Shown: one piece after another, positions 42,980 through 52,444 of the stretch
Position numbering within the stretch: the first letter of the stretch is position 1
How the letters are laid out: each line of letters opens with the position of its first letter
Assembly: GCF_000963965.1 (NCBI RefSeq)
Contig: NZ_BAMX01000002.1
Coordinates: 1 to 64,000 of the forward strand
Length of the DNA stretch: 64,000 bases
Origin: Acetobacter orientalis
GTDB taxonomy: Bacteria > Pseudomonadota > Alphaproteobacteria > Acetobacterales > Acetobacteraceae
Direction: 5' to 3'
Notes under the pieces: generated by a model
Told to the model about the DNA's origin: nothing
The model's database searches: none
Seen by the model: only the letters and a program-made list of their open reading frames with translations
Made by a program: the position numbers and the translations under genes

Positions 42980-43774
42980 TTAAAATATAGTTTCAAGAAT
43001 GCCACCTTCAACGCGCAAAGCGGCACCAGAGGTCGCCGATGCCTCACGCGACGCGACATATAGAATCATGTTGGCTACTTCATCAACTGTTGCAAATCTT
43101 TGAATGAGGGAAGAAGGGCGCTGCTGCATCACAAAATCATGCCCCACTTGCTCAAGAGAGCGGCCTGTTTCTTTCATTTTTTCGCGCAGCATCTCTTTTG
43201 CACCATCAGACAATGTTGGCCCTGGCAGAACAGAATTTACTGTAACACCCGTTCCTGCCATACGTTTTGCTAAACCGCGTGAGAGAGCAAGCTGCGCGGT
43301 TTTAGAGAAACCATAATGAATCATATCTTGCGGGATGTTTTGTGCAGATTCTGAGGAAATAAAAATAACACGGCCCCACCCTTTTTCTTTCATAGAAGGG
43401 AGATAGGCGCGTGCTAACCTAACACCAGACATCACATTAATATCAAAATATTGCTGCCATAATTCATCTGGCGTTTCAAAAAAATCTTTAGGCCCATAAA
43501 TGCCGACGTTGTTTACCAAAATATCGCAGTGCGGGTGTGCTTTCAGGAGGCCATCACACCCTTGCGCTGTACTGAGGTCACCAACATATGCCTCAATTTT
43601 TGCACCGGGCACAGCATCTTGCAGTGCTTTTACTGCTTTTGTGCAGGCTTCTTCCTTACGGCCATTTATAACAACATGCGCCCCCGCCTGCGCCAACCCT
43701 TTTGCTGTCGCAAGGCCAATACCTAAGGTTGAGCCTGTGACAATCGCTTTTAGAGAAGAAAGGTCGAACCGCAT
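42980..43774 (-). CDS. Short-chain dehydrogenase/reductase
   Basis: NAD(P)-dependent oxidoreductase of the classical SDR type, 264 residues. The cofactor motif is TGSTLGIG (normally TGxxxGIG), followed by NGRKEE, the DLSTAQGC region, NNVG (normally NNAG), and the catalytic Ser, Tyr and Lys in FISSESA and YGFSK. The C-terminus ends GAALRVEGGILETIF. Substrate is unknown. Arg after the NGR suggests NADP preference, a weak inference. It lies 120 bp downstream of the cysteine desulfurase-like gene, same strand. Confidence 0.9.
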   Translation of the reverse strand: MRFDLSSLKAIVTGSTLGIGLATAKGLAQAGAHVVINGRKEEACTKAVKALQDAVPGAKIEAYVGDLSTAQGCDGLLKAHPHCDILVNNVGIYGPKDFFETPDELWQQYFDINVMSGVRLARAYLPSMKEKGWGRVIFISSESAQNIPQDMIHYGFSKTAQLALSRGLAKRMAGTGVTVNSVLPGPTLSDGAKEMLREKMKETGRSLEQVGHDFVMQQRPSSLIQRFATVDEVANMILYVASREASATSGAALRVEGGILETIF

Positions 43775-43895
43775 AAGGGAATGCTCCTTTTGGTATCTGG
43801 TGCTCTGGGCAAAGCCGGTTTGGGCACGCTACTGTGTAAACCGTAGCGTGCCTGTTACATGCTCAACACAACACATCAGACCCCAAAGGGTTCAT

Positions 43896-45368
43896 TCACA
43901 GATCGAGTTTGTGGCGAAAACGTGCCGTTGCGGCATCGCACTGGTAGGCTGGTATAAAATGTGCAGAAGAATTCGCTAACTCGTTAACCGCATCTATAAT
44001 ATAGCGCACTTTTTCATCGCTCATTAGTACGCTAAAGTTGAGCCTTACCCAGCCGGGTTTTTCAAGCTCATGCCCGGCATGCAACGCTTGCAACAACACA
44101 TGGGAGGCATCTTGCTCTATCTCAAGCAGTCTATGCGCATATGGCCCTGCACAAGCACACCCCCCCCGTGCCTGAATGCCAAACCGGTCTGACAGCATAC
44201 GTGTAAAAAGCTGGTGGTGCACCAGATTACCGGCATCGTCTTTCACACAAAAAGAGAAAATAGGTAAATGCTCTGTCGCGTTAGTATTACCTAAAATACG
44301 CAAATGCGGGTTAGACTGCCAGCTTGTAAAAACCTGCTGGTATAGCTGTTTATTACGCGCTTCCATACCATGCTGTAAGAGCGCGTCTTTTACCAAAAAA
44401 CAAAAAGCTGCGCGAATATTACCAACACCATTAGGGGTACCCGCTTCTTCTCGGGCAACAATGCTGGCAGAATATTCATGCCCCCAAGGAGAGACAAATT
44501 TAACAGTGCCACCACCCGGCAGGCTGGGGTTAAGGGTTTTAACCGCCCCTTCTCTGACAATAAGCACACCAGATGCCCCCGGCCCCCCTAAAAATTTATG
44601 GGTAGAGACTACAACAGCATCTTTTTCAAACTCTGTACCATGCTGCATGGTAATGGGCAGATAAGGGCCAGCTCCGGCATAATCCCACACGGCAAGAGCT
44701 TTGTTTTTTTTCAAAATATAAGTGACAGAATCAGTATTTGTTACAATACCTGTAACGTTTGAGGCAGCGGAAAACGCCCCGATAACCAAACGCCCCGGCT
44801 CTACTGCTTTGAGGTAGCTTTCAAGATAAGCCAGATCTGGCCCACCAGAGGCGGCTTCTGGAATTTCATGTAATTGCGCTCCACTTTCGCGCCATGGCAG
44901 AATATTTGAGTGGTGCTCATACGGGCCAATAAGCACTAACGGCTTTTGGCCAGCTTTTACAGCGTCGTGCACACCCAGCAAATGCACAAGGCGATTAAGG
45001 CCCGATGTCGCACCATCTCCAGAAAAAATGGTGGCGTAGCCCTGCTCTGCCCCGCATATACGCGCAATTGTCTGCCGTGCTGCTGCACGCAACCGGTTCA
45101 TGACCTGCCCACACAAAGAAGCCTCTGTGTGGCTGTTCGCATAATAGGGCAAAACCTCTTGCATAATGGTTTGCTCTATAGCCCCTAAGGCCCGGCCAGA
45201 CGCCACATAGTCTGCATACACTAAAGGCACGGTACCGTACGGGCCCTTAACAGACAGACCATCGCCTATAATATCGTGCCCAAGACGGTGCAGCACATCG
45301 CCCTTATTAAGGGTTTCAGCAAAGCGTGAAAAAAGGGTTTCTGACGAAGTGTGCATGAGAGAGGCCAT
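43896..45368 (-). CDS. Class V aminotransferase, cysteine desulfurase-like (SufS/Csd type)
   Basis: PLP enzyme of 490 residues, longer than SufS (about 410). The PLP lysine is in VVVSTHKFLGGPGASGVLI. The substrate-binding cysteine candidate is in ARGGCACAGPYAHRLL, a CxC pair followed by a conserved glycine. YANSHTEASLCGQVMNRLR and IFSGDGATSGLNRLV fit the class. No suf or isc gene is adjacent. It may act as a cysteine/selenocysteine lyase or on another beta-substituted amino acid. No ribosome site is clear at ATG 45368; ATG 45356 is the alternative. It diverges from an lrp-type gene, its likely regulator. Confidence 0.82.
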   Translation of the reverse strand: MASLMHTSSETLFSRFAETLNKGDVLHRLGHDIIGDGLSVKGPYGTVPLVYADYVASGRALGAIEQTIMQEVLPYYANSHTEASLCGQVMNRLRAAARQTIARICGAEQGYATIFSGDGATSGLNRLVHLLGVHDAVKAGQKPLVLIGPYEHHSNILPWRESGAQLHEIPEAASGGPDLAYLESYLKAVEPGRLVIGAFSAASNVTGIVTNTDSVTYILKKNKALAVWDYAGAGPYLPITMQHGTEFEKDAVVVSTHKFLGGPGASGVLIVREGAVKTLNPSLPGGGTVKFVSPWGHEYSASIVAREEAGTPNGVGNIRAAFCFLVKDALLQHGMEARNKQLYQQVFTSWQSNPHLRILGNTNATEHLPIFSFCVKDDAGNLVHHQLFTRMLSDRFGIQARGGCACAGPYAHRLLEIEQDASHVLLQALHAGHELEKPGWVRLNFSVLMSDEKVRYIIDAVNELANSSAHFIPAYQCDAATARFRHKLDL

Positions 45369-45458
45369 GTTTGTATGAAAATAACGGGATACCCCACAGA
45401 CTAGTTTTTTCCTGCCAAAAAGGTTCCTCTATTTTTTGCTTGTAGGGCTATAAAACCA

Positions 45459-45468
45459 ATCATATGAT
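45459..45468. promoter_or_regulatory. Palindrome ATCATATGAT before the Lrp-type gene
   Basis: A perfect ten-base palindrome ends 5 bp before the lrp-type start codon, in the 105-bp divergent region shared with the cysteine desulfurase-like gene. It overlaps the place where the ribosome binds, so a bound regulator could repress its own gene. Whether Lrp binds here is untested. Confidence 0.4.
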
Positions 45469-45473
45469 AGGGT

Positions 45474-45935
45474 ATGCCTTACAAATTAGACCATCTTGAT
45501 CGGGCTTTATTGCGTGCTTTGCAACAGGATGCCTCGCTCTCTCAACGTGATTTGGCAGAGCGGGTTGGCATGTCGCAAAATGCCTGTTGGCGGCGGTTGC
45601 ACGCTTTACGCAGCGCAGGCGTACTACAAGGCCAAACCGTATTGCTCGACCGTAAAGCAATAGAGATGGATTTAACGGTTATTGTTTTGGTTAAAACCCG
45701 CCACCACGCCAAAGAATGGTTAGACAACTTTAAAAAAGTTATTCTCTCCATTCCCAATATTGTCGATTTTTACCGCATTGCGGGAGAGTATGACTATATG
45801 CTGAAAATTGTTGCGCGGGACATGAACGCGTTTGATGCCATTTACCGCAAAATGATAGAAAATATCGATATTGACACCGTAACATCTTACATGGCCATGG
45901 AGGCCATTGCAGATAACCGCCCGCTCCCTCTTTAA
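45474..45935 (+). CDS. Lrp/AsnC-family transcriptional regulator
   Basis: Amino-acid-responsive regulator of 153 residues: N-terminal helix-turn-helix (LDRALLRALQQDASLSQRDLAE, VGMSQNACWRRLHALRSAGV) and C-terminal RAM/AsnC ligand domain (VIVLVKTRHHAKEWLDNF, IAGEYDYMLKIVARDMNAFD). Divergence from the cysteine desulfurase-like gene suggests that it senses cysteine or a related amino acid and controls that gene, as Lrp-type proteins such as DecR/CdsR do elsewhere. The ArsC-like gene follows 12 bp later. Confidence 0.92.
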   Translation: MPYKLDHLDRALLRALQQDASLSQRDLAERVGMSQNACWRRLHALRSAGVLQGQTVLLDRKAIEMDLTVIVLVKTRHHAKEWLDNFKKVILSIPNIVDFYRIAGEYDYMLKIVARDMNAFDAIYRKMIENIDIDTVTSYMAMEAIADNRPLPL

Positions 45936-45947
45936 AAAGGTTTTTGT

Positions 45948-46304
45948 ATGCAGGTTACACTCTACCATAACCCCGCGTGTGGCACATCGCGCACTGTATT
46001 GGGTATAATCCGTGATGCTGGCATTGAGCCAGAAATTATTTTGTACCTAAAAACTCCACCCAGCCGTGAAACCTTACAACAACTAGCGCAGCAAAGCGGC
46101 CAGCCTGTACGCACGCTGCTACGACAAAAGGGGGAACTGTACGAGAAACTGGGTTTAGCAGACGAGACCGTGTCTGACGCTGCCATTTTAGACGCCATTG
46201 CCACCCACCCAGAGCTATTAAACCGCCCTGTTGTCGTAAGCCCCCTAGGCACACGCGTATGCCGCCCCAAAGAACTGGTTTTGGACATTTTACCAAAACC
46301 ATAA
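45948..46304 (+). CDS. ArsC-family (glutaredoxin-dependent) arsenate reductase-like protein
   Basis: Thioredoxin-fold protein of 118 residues. The catalytic cysteine lies in YHNPACGTSRTVL; the arginine-bearing LNRPVVVSPLGTRVCRP matches the ArsC anion-binding arginines, and TLLRQKGELYEKLGL contains the third. It could reduce arsenate or be a YfgD-type relative. No arsB or arsR of the arsenic type is adjacent, so a role in arsenic resistance is not supported by context. It is probably co-transcribed with the Lrp-type gene. Confidence 0.88.
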   Translation: MQVTLYHNPACGTSRTVLGIIRDAGIEPEIILYLKTPPSRETLQQLAQQSGQPVRTLLRQKGELYEKLGLADETVSDAAILDAIATHPELLNRPVVVSPLGTRVCRPKELVLDILPKP

Positions 46305-46330
46305 AACTCAATACGTAACTAAAACACTCT

Positions 46331-46361
46331 AAAAAGAGGCCCAATTTGGGCCTCTTTTTTT
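46331..46361. terminator. Bidirectional terminator between arsC and the class III ADH gene
   Basis: AAAAAGAGGCCC (46331-46342) and GGGCCTCTTTTTTT (from 46348) with an AATTT loop; T-runs both ways suit the two convergent genes. Confidence 0.9.
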
Positions 46362-46372
46362 ACAAACTTGGC

Positions 46373-47488
46373 TTAGTATTCAACAACGGTACGAATACTC
46401 TCGCCTTTTGTCATCATATCAAAACCCTCGTTAATACGCTCAAGAGGCAGTTTATGGGTAATCAGATCATCAATATTGATCCGATTTTCCATGTACCAAT
46501 CAACAATTTTTGGTACATCTGTGCGGCCTCTGGCCCCGCCAAAGGCAGAACCAATCCAGCGGCGGCCTGTTACAAGCTGGAAGGGACGGGTGCTAATTTC
46601 CTGCCCGGCACTTGCCACCCCAATAATAGTAGAAACGCCCCAACCACGATGCGCACATTCAAGCGCTTGGCGCATAAGTGTGGGGTTACCAACACATTCA
46701 AACGTATAGTCTGCCCCACCCCCGGTCAGCTCAATCAGGTGGCCAACAAGGTCGCCCTGCGGGCCAAGGTCTTTAGGGTTTACAAACTCTGTCATGCCAA
46801 ACTGGCGGGCAATTGTTTCACGCGCGGGGTTAATATCTACACCAATAATACGGTCGGCCCCCACCATTTTGGCCCCTTGGATAACATTAAGGCCAATGCC
46901 GCCTAAGCCAAACACCACAACAGTTGAGCCAGCCTCTACCTTAGCCGTAAACAGCACAGCCCCAATGCCGGTGGTTACGCCGCAGCCAATGTAGCAAACC
47001 TTGTCAAACGGGGCATCGTTACGAATTTTGGCCAATGCAATTTCGGGCAGCACTGTATAATTGGCAAAGGTAGAGCAGCCCATATAATGGTGGATAGGCT
47101 GGCCTTTAAAAGAAAAGCGCGATGTGCCGTCTGGCATAAGCCCTTTGCCTTGCGTGCCCCGAATAGCCGTGCACAGGTTGGTTTTACGAGACAGGCAAGA
47201 TTTACACTCACGGCATTCTGGGGTGTAGAGCGGAATAACGTGATCACCCGGTTTTAAATGCCTGACACCCGGCCCGACCTCTACCACCACGCCAGCCCCT
47301 TCATGCCCCAAAATAGCCGGAAAAAGCCCTTCAGGGTCTGCACCAGAAAGCGTGTATTTGTCTGTATGGCACAGGCCGGTGGCTTTAATTTCTACCAGCA
47401 CTTCACCTTCTTTGGGGCCTTCAAGCTGTACGGTTTCAATTTCCAGCGGCTTACCAGCGGCAAATGCTACGGCGGCTCTTACGTCCAT
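46373..47488 (-). CDS. frmA: S-(hydroxymethyl)glutathione dehydrogenase / class III alcohol dehydrogenase
   Basis: Oxidises the glutathione adduct of formaldehyde (and reduces S-nitrosoglutathione) with NAD. At 371 residues it shows catalytic zinc ligands in GLCHTD and GHEGAG, the structural zinc cysteines in [15 protein letters not shown], the class III arginine-bearing [31 protein letters not shown], and the nucleotide fold [16 protein letters not shown]. The C-terminus ends RTVVEY. No regulator or FrmB hydrolase is adjacent. Confidence 0.96.
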   Translation of the reverse strand: MDVRAAVAFAAGKPLEIETVQLEGPKEGEVLVEIKATGLCHTDKYTLSGADPEGLFPAILGHEGAGVVVEVGPGVRHLKPGDHVIPLYTPECRECKSCLSRKTNLCTAIRGTQGKGLMPDGTSRFSFKGQPIHHYMGCSTFANYTVLPEIALAKIRNDAPFDKVCYIGCGVTTGIGAVLFTAKVEAGSTVVVFGLGGIGLNVIQGAKMVGADRIIGVDINPARETIARQFGMTEFVNPKDLGPQGDLVGHLIELTGGGADYTFECVGNPTLMRQALECAHRGWGVSTIIGVASAGQEISTRPFQLVTGRRWIGSAFGGARGRTDVPKIVDWYMENRINIDDLITHKLPLERINEGFDMMTKGESIRTVVEY

Positions 47489-47822
47489 TCCAGACTTCCC
47501 TTTGTTCCAAACGACACCATCAGGCTGCCAAAAACTTAAACGGCCCCTCTACTTGGTGGCAAACTCTATACGGTAAACTTTGCTTCACATCTCTTTTAAC
47601 GCGGCACTATTTCGTTATGGCAATAGAGTATACCAGACAAGCCTTACAGCCTAAGACCACCTATGCCCCCTTTGCAAAAGCCTCACGGCACGGTGGTATG
47701 GCTGTACCCCGCACGATTTTGCGGCTTTCTCCTTGAGGTAAGGCGGTTCTGGCTTTACTATGCACCCCAAAGAAGCAAATTTGCTTCAACTGTTTGATGA
47801 CAGAACGAAAAGGTGGCTGTGA
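47489..47822. other. 334-bp intergenic region between frmA and gcrA
   Basis: Divergent promoter region for frmA (minus) and gcrA (plus). I could not pick out a convincing promoter pair, repeat or RNA structure. Short open frames here look unlike coding sequence. Confidence 0.5.
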
Positions 47823-48410
47823 ATGGAGTGGACCGAGGAAACAATCTCCCGGCTCAGAGAGCTATGGGCAGAAGGTCTTTCAACAGCTGAAATAGGCCGT
47901 AGGCTCTCCATTACCAAAAATGCCGTTGTGGGCAAGGCACACCGCCTGAGCTTGCCACCGCGCCCCTCTCCCATTCGTCGGGGTGAGAAAAAGCAACCCG
48001 CAGCCACGCCAAAAGCCGCAGCACCTGCTGCTGCCAGCCCCACTAAGGCAGAGGCTACGCCAGAGCAAACCGTGCAAGCTGTAACGGCCCCGGTTGCCGC
48101 ACCACAGGTAGAAAAACCTGCGCAAGCCGCCACGGCCCCACAGGCTGCCCCAGAAAAACCGGCTGCTAAAGTTGAAAAACCAGCCGCAGCGCCCCGCACA
48201 CCCGCTCGGCCTAAACCGGCCATAAGCCGTATTTCTGACCCAGAGCCAAAAAAACGCCGTGGCCCAACGTGCTGCTGGCCAATTGGTGACCCCGGCACAC
48301 CGGGTTTCCATTTTTGTGGGGCAACGCCACTACCCGGCAAACCCTACTGCGCAGAGCATGCTCAAATTGCGTATGTAAAACTACGGGACAGGCGCGATAA
48401 CGTAGCCTGA
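47823..48410 (+). CDS. gcrA: Cell-cycle regulator GcrA
   Basis: GcrA binds sigma-70 RNA polymerase and methylated DNA to switch on cell-cycle genes in alphaproteobacteria. The 195-residue protein has the diagnostic N-terminus WTEETISRLRELWAEGLSTAEIGRRL-type sequence followed by ITKNAVVGKAHRLSLPPRPSPI. A long Ala/Pro/Lys-rich linker (about 57-130) leads to the C-terminal polymerase-binding part (CCWPIGDPGTPGFHFCG, YCAEHAQIAYV). ATG 47823 has AAGGTGG upstream. CcrM, the matching methylase, is not in this window. Confidence 0.95.
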   Translation: MEWTEETISRLRELWAEGLSTAEIGRRLSITKNAVVGKAHRLSLPPRPSPIRRGEKKQPAATPKAAAPAAASPTKAEATPEQTVQAVTAPVAAPQVEKPAQAATAPQAAPEKPAAKVEKPAAAPRTPARPKPAISRISDPEPKKRRGPTCCWPIGDPGTPGFHFCGATPLPGKPYCAEHAQIAYVKLRDRRDNVA

Positions 48411-48466
48411 TAATGTAGCAGGCTTACTGCTTTGCTACAGAATACTGGCCTGAAATAAGGCCAGCT

Positions 48467-48512
48467 TTCTCCCCCTTCTTTCTTACCTGCACGCACTAAG
48501 AAAGAAGGAGGA
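48467..48512. terminator. Long hairpin between gcrA and the bactofilin gene
   Basis: CCTTCTTTCTTA (to 48485) and TAAGAAAGAAGG (from 48497) form a long, mostly pyrimidine/purine stem with an eleven-base loop. A second smaller hairpin (CTGGCCT/AGGCCAG, about 48446-48464) precedes it. Both lie between convergent genes; a terminator role is likely. Confidence 0.5.
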
Positions 48513-48532
48513 AATACCCAAAAATTTAGGGC

Positions 48533-49249
48533 TTAGCCTTCGCTGGCTTTGTCTGCCGCTGGGGCAGTAACAGAGGGCTTATTGGCGCTGCTGTCATCTG
48601 TCAGCATTTCAAGCTGGCCGGTAATCTGGCCACCATCTTCTACTTTCAAGCGACGGCAGGCAGCTTTACCAAGCAAACGGCCCGTTGCACGCAGGGTAAG
48701 ACCACCACGCGCGGTAAGCGAGCCATCAACCGTGCCAGCAATTTCTGCGCTTTCCACTTCCACACCACCACGGAACAAGCCACCGGGCATAACCACCAGC
48801 TCTTTGGCAGAAATCATGCTGGATTCTACGGTGCCTTCTACCACCAGACGCTCTGCATCCTGCACGGTGCCCTGCACGCTAATGCCACGGCCCACAACAA
48901 GCGTGCGCTGCTCTGGCACATCTTTTTTAGGCTGTGCCTGCTGTGGCAAACCACGCCCAGCGCCAGGAATGGGTGGCATGGCAGAGCCAGGCGAAAGAGG
49001 GGAACCGGGGGGGAGTGGTGCACGACCCATTGAGGTCTCCTTTGCTGCATCAGGACGAGTAGAAGCTGGGGCATTACCGCTGCCAGACGCAGGCGGTGTT
49101 GCACCAGACGAAGAGGAGGAAGAGAAGAGAGAACCAAAAGCACCCGCAGGGTTGCCAGCACCCGGCTGGCTGGCATTTTGGCCAGAGCTTGATGCTGCCG
49201 GTTTGGTTTCTTCAGGTTTGCGTCTTTTGAACAAGAACACCCCCGCCAT
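48533..49249 (-). CDS. Bactofilin
   Basis: Cytoskeletal polymer-forming protein of the bactofilin (DUF583) family, acting at the inner face of the membrane in shape or polar organisation. The core beta-helix domain (about 113-220) shows TLVVGRGISVQGTVQDAERL, VVEGTVESSMISAKELVV, and repeating G-x-V-x-G turns. The unusually long first 110 residues are Ser/Pro/Gly/Ala-rich and disordered after a basic start (FLFKRRKPEE). The start ATG 49249 has no good ribosome site. Function in this species is unknown. Confidence 0.9.
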   Translation of the reverse strand: MAGVFLFKRRKPEETKPAASSSGQNASQPGAGNPAGAFGSLFSSSSSSGATPPASGSGNAPASTRPDAAKETSMGRAPLPPGSPLSPGSAMPPIPGAGRGLPQQAQPKKDVPEQRTLVVGRGISVQGTVQDAERLVVEGTVESSMISAKELVVMPGGLFRGGVEVESAEIAGTVDGSLTARGGLTLRATGRLLGKAACRRLKVEDGGQITGQLEMLTDDSSANKPSVTAPAADKASEG

Positions 49250-49447
49250 GCTGGCTGCCGTTTTAAGACAGCGGATTTACAAATACCTTTAAGCACCCAC
49301 ATCGAAAAATCTAGCAGGCAACTTAAATGTTATACAGCCGACACATATGGCGGCAAGAACTGCATAGTGCTTCCTGTTGCCCTTTTTATGGCAGCAGGCT
49401 ACCCGAAAGGGCGTTACTTTTATTTTTTTCAGGAAAATGCCTCTGTC

Positions 49448-50446
49448 ATGACTGTTTCTGAGACCAAATACGACATTCTGGGCATAGGAAATGCCATTAC
49501 CGATATTTTGGCCCATGTTGAGCCTGCCTTTTTAGAGCAGCAAAACCTGACCCCCGGCAGCATGACCTTAATTGATGCAGACCGTGCAGATGCCCTAACC
49601 GCCAACCTCAAAACAGAACGTGTTATGGGTGGTGGGTCTGCGGCCAATACCTGCGTTGTAGCAGCACAGTTTGGTGCGCGCGTTGCCTATTTGGGGAAAG
49701 TAGCACGCGACAACGCGGGCGAAAAATTTACCCAAGACCTGCGCGAAAACGGCATTACTTTTCCCTCTGCCCCGCTAGATGGGCATGTAACAGATAATCT
49801 GCCAACTGCGCGCTGCGTGGTTATGGTCACCCCAGATGGCCAGCGCACCATGGCAACCTACCTTGGGGCCTGCACCCATTTTACAACCGATGATGTGCTA
49901 GAAGAAACCATTGCAGCCTCCCGCATTGTGTATCTGGAAGGGTATCTGTTTGACCCACCGCACGCACAAGAAGCCTTCCGCCGTGCAGCAACTCTGGCCC
50001 ATAATAACGGTCGCCAAGTTGCCCTTTCTCTCTCAGACCCGTTCTGTGTTGGCCGCCACCGTGAAGCATTTTTAGATCTGGTACGTGGGCACATTGATAT
50101 TTTGTTTGCCAACGAAGACGAAATTTGTGCGCTGTACGAAACAGAAGATTTTGAAAAAGCCGCACAGCACACTCTGCAAGATACAACCTTTGCAGCTCTT
50201 ACCCGCTCTGGCTTAGGCAGTGTGGTTATTCATGATGGCCAAATGACCAAAGTTGACCCCGTGCCAACACAGGTTGTGGACACAACAGGCGCGGGCGATG
50301 CCTACGCAGCAGGCTTTTTAGCGGGGCTGACCACAGGCCGCACTCTGCCAGAATGTGGCCGTCTGGCTTCTGTTGCTGCGTCTGAAATTATTTCGCACGT
50401 TGGCGCACGGCCCCTGTCCAATATCTGGCAGGAAATGGGCTTCTAA
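49448..50446 (+). CDS. Adenosine kinase / PfkB-family sugar kinase
   Basis: Ribokinase-fold enzyme of 332 residues, probably phosphorylating adenosine to AMP. Start ATG 49448 gives MTVSETKYDILGIGNAITDI, the common start of this alphaproteobacterial subgroup; an extension to 49367 is unconserved. Motifs: RVMGGGSAANTCVVAAQFG (substrate site), FANEDEICALY, and the catalytic DTTGAGDAYAAGFLAG with the base Asp. AGGA lies 12 bp upstream. The exact nucleoside or sugar is inferred from similarity. Confidence 0.9.
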   Translation: MTVSETKYDILGIGNAITDILAHVEPAFLEQQNLTPGSMTLIDADRADALTANLKTERVMGGGSAANTCVVAAQFGARVAYLGKVARDNAGEKFTQDLRENGITFPSAPLDGHVTDNLPTARCVVMVTPDGQRTMATYLGACTHFTTDDVLEETIAASRIVYLEGYLFDPPHAQEAFRRAATLAHNNGRQVALSLSDPFCVGRHREAFLDLVRGHIDILFANEDEICALYETEDFEKAAQHTLQDTTFAALTRSGLGSVVIHDGQMTKVDPVPTQVVDTTGAGDAYAAGFLAGLTTGRTLPECGRLASVAASEIISHVGARPLSNIWQEMGF

Positions 50447-50464
50447 AAAGCCTAACACATACCG

Positions 50465-50495
50465 TTTTCTTTTCCTCTTCTGGAGGAAGAGAAAA
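50465..50495. terminator. Stem-loop between adenosine kinase and rnd genes
   Basis: TTTTCTTTTCCTC (50465-50477) pairs fully, with one G·T, with GAGGAAGAGAAAA (50483-50495). It lies 19 bp after the kinase stop, between two convergent genes. There is no T-run on the plus side. Confidence 0.4.
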
Positions 50496-50543
50496 GGGCG
50501 TAGGCCGTTTTTACGAACGGTCTACCACACACAAAAAATATTT

Positions 50544-51749
50544 TTATTTTGGCGCTGTCAGCTGCGTTGGCAGAAGAGCAACTTTGCCGCCTTTAACAGC
50601 CAAAGCAATATCCCCATTCCGTAAAGCCAGTGCGGTGTCACCAAACACACGCTTACGCCACCCCGTTAACAGGGGGTTGGCCTGTGTTGGGTCTAGGGCC
50701 AAGGCTTCTAGGTCTTCTGGAGACGCCACCAATTTGGGGGCCACATCGTGCTCTTCGCAGCAGGTGGCCAGTAATACCTTTAGCATAGCCATAAGCGCCC
50801 CAGAGGGTTTGGGAGCATCTTTGCTGCGGCCTTTAGGCAAACGCGGCAGTTCAGAATCTGGCAGGGCCTGCGCCGTCTTAACGGCCTCTATCATTGCCAG
50901 GCCAGTGCGGCCTTCTGCCAAACCACGCGATACGCCGCGCACGCGGGCCAAGGCATCAATGGTTGTCGGCACGGTGGCTGCTATTTCAAGCAGGCTTTCA
51001 TCTTTTAACAAACGCTGCCTGGGCACATTAACGCGTTGGGCTTCACGCTCACGTAGGGCCGCTACCCCGCGCAATACCCCGAGCATACGACGGTTATTGG
51101 TACGGGCGCGTAAACGCTCCCATTGTTTTTCGGGGTCTGGCCTAAAGGTGGCTGGGTCTGCCAGTTCAGCCATTTCAGCCGAAACCCACTCAAGCCGTTT
51201 TTCCTGCTCCAGCTTTTTAATGAGGCGCTCATACACAACGCGCAACCACGTGACATCCCCCGCAGCATACGTAAGCTGTGCCGGAGAAAGTGGACGGGCC
51301 GACCAGTCTGTAAATCTGTGGCTTTTATCAATAGCGTGGCCGGTAAGTGAGCCTACTAAGCTGTCATAGCCTACTTGGTCGCCATAGCCTGCCACCATAG
51401 CAGCTACCTGTGTATCAAACACAGGGCTTGGCAGGGCATCAAACAAATGTAGAAAAATTTCTAGGTCTTGCCGGGCGGCATGAAAAACCTTGAGCACAGC
51501 CGTGTCGGCCATAAGCTCTGCCAATGGGGTAAGGTCTAACTCTTCTGCCACGGCGTCAATCAACACCACTTCCCGCACGCCACCAATCTGGACAAGGCAA
51601 AGCTCTGGCCAGTAAGTGCGCTCACGCATGAACTCGGTATCAATGGTCAGAAACGGTTCATGGCGCAAACGCGCAAGAGTTTCTGCCAGATCTTCCGTAG
51701 TGGAAATAAGGCGGGGCTGGGGGAATGCAGGGGTGGAAGATTTAGCCAT
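50544..51749 (-). CDS. rnd: Ribonuclease D
   Basis: 3'-to-5' exoribonuclease that trims tRNA and other small RNA ends. From ATG 51749 (MAKSSTPAFPQ, with GAAGGA upstream) it has 401 residues; a longer reading is unsupported. The DEDD exonuclease motifs are FLTIDTEFMRERTYWP, VFHAARQDLEIFLHLF and YAAGDVTWLRVVYE. HRDC domains follow (about 210-290 and 310-390). It is divergent from queF across 123 bp. Confidence 0.95.
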   Translation of the reverse strand: MAKSSTPAFPQPRLISTTEDLAETLARLRHEPFLTIDTEFMRERTYWPELCLVQIGGVREVVLIDAVAEELDLTPLAELMADTAVLKVFHAARQDLEIFLHLFDALPSPVFDTQVAAMVAGYGDQVGYDSLVGSLTGHAIDKSHRFTDWSARPLSPAQLTYAAGDVTWLRVVYERLIKKLEQEKRLEWVSAEMAELADPATFRPDPEKQWERLRARTNNRRMLGVLRGVAALREREAQRVNVPRQRLLKDESLLEIAATVPTTIDALARVRGVSRGLAEGRTGLAMIEAVKTAQALPDSELPRLPKGRSKDAPKPSGALMAMLKVLLATCCEEHDVAPKLVASPEDLEALALDPTQANPLLTGWRKRVFGDTALALRNGDIALAVKGGKVALLPTQLTAPK

Positions 51750-51872
51750 ACGTCCTTCATACACAACCTGCGCAGAAAAAGAAGCCAACGCAGGAAGCCC
51801 AAAGCCGGAAAAACTTGACGAAACAGGCCAGAGCTTCGACATCGTGACACAACACACCAGAAAGGACACACC

Positions 51873-52343
51873 ATGACCGCCTCTGATGATGGCAGCGCTG
51901 CACTTACCCAGCTTGGCCGCCACACCCCAGCACCCAATAGCCCAGAAGAAGCCGTGCTTGAGCGCGTGCCTGCACCCTACCCCGGCAAACGTTATTTGGT
52001 ACGGTTTACCGCGCCAGAATTTACCTCACTCTGCCCCGTAACCGGCCAGCCCGACTTTGCCCATATTGTGATTGATTACGTGCCTGACCAATGGATTGTA
52101 GAGAGCAAATCTCTCAAGCTATTTCTTACCAGCTTCCGTAATCATGGTGCCTTTCACGAGGCTTGCTCTGTGCAAATTGCCACCACGCTGGTTGACCTGC
52201 TCTCACCCGTATGGCTGCGCATTGGGGCATATTGGTACCCCCGTGGCGGTATTCCGATTGATGTGTTCTGGCAAACAGGGGCACCACCAGCCGATGTCTG
52301 GATTCCGTCTCAAGACGTGCCAACTTACCGGGGGCGCGGTTAA
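51873..52343 (+). CDS. queF: NADPH-dependent 7-cyano-7-deazaguanine reductase QueF
   Basis: Reduces preQ0 to preQ1 in queuosine synthesis. The 156-residue (short, unimodular) form shows the catalytic cysteine in [14 protein letters not shown], the QueF motif [21 protein letters not shown] in parts, and [22 protein letters not shown] lies 8 bp before ATG 51873. It is a single gene followed by a strong terminator. Confidence 0.97.
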   Translation: MTASDDGSAALTQLGRHTPAPNSPEEAVLERVPAPYPGKRYLVRFTAPEFTSLCPVTGQPDFAHIVIDYVPDQWIVESKSLKLFLTSFRNHGAFHEACSVQIATTLVDLLSPVWLRIGAYWYPRGGIPIDVFWQTGAPPADVWIPSQDVPTYRGRG

Positions 52344-52384
52344 AAAACGCCCTCGTATGGAGCACTTTAGAAAAATGCCCCATA

Positions 52385-52413
52385 AAAAAAGCCACCTTAA
52401 TGGTGGCTTTTTT
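52385..52413. terminator. Bidirectional terminator between queF and atpC
   Basis: AAAAAAGCCACC (52385-52396), loop TTAAT, GGTGGCTTTTTT (52402-52413). A twelve-base-pair stem with T-runs on both strands, serving queF and the atp operon. Confidence 0.9.
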
Positions 52414-52444
52414 ATTCCGATACAGGCTTAGACCAACACGCTTT

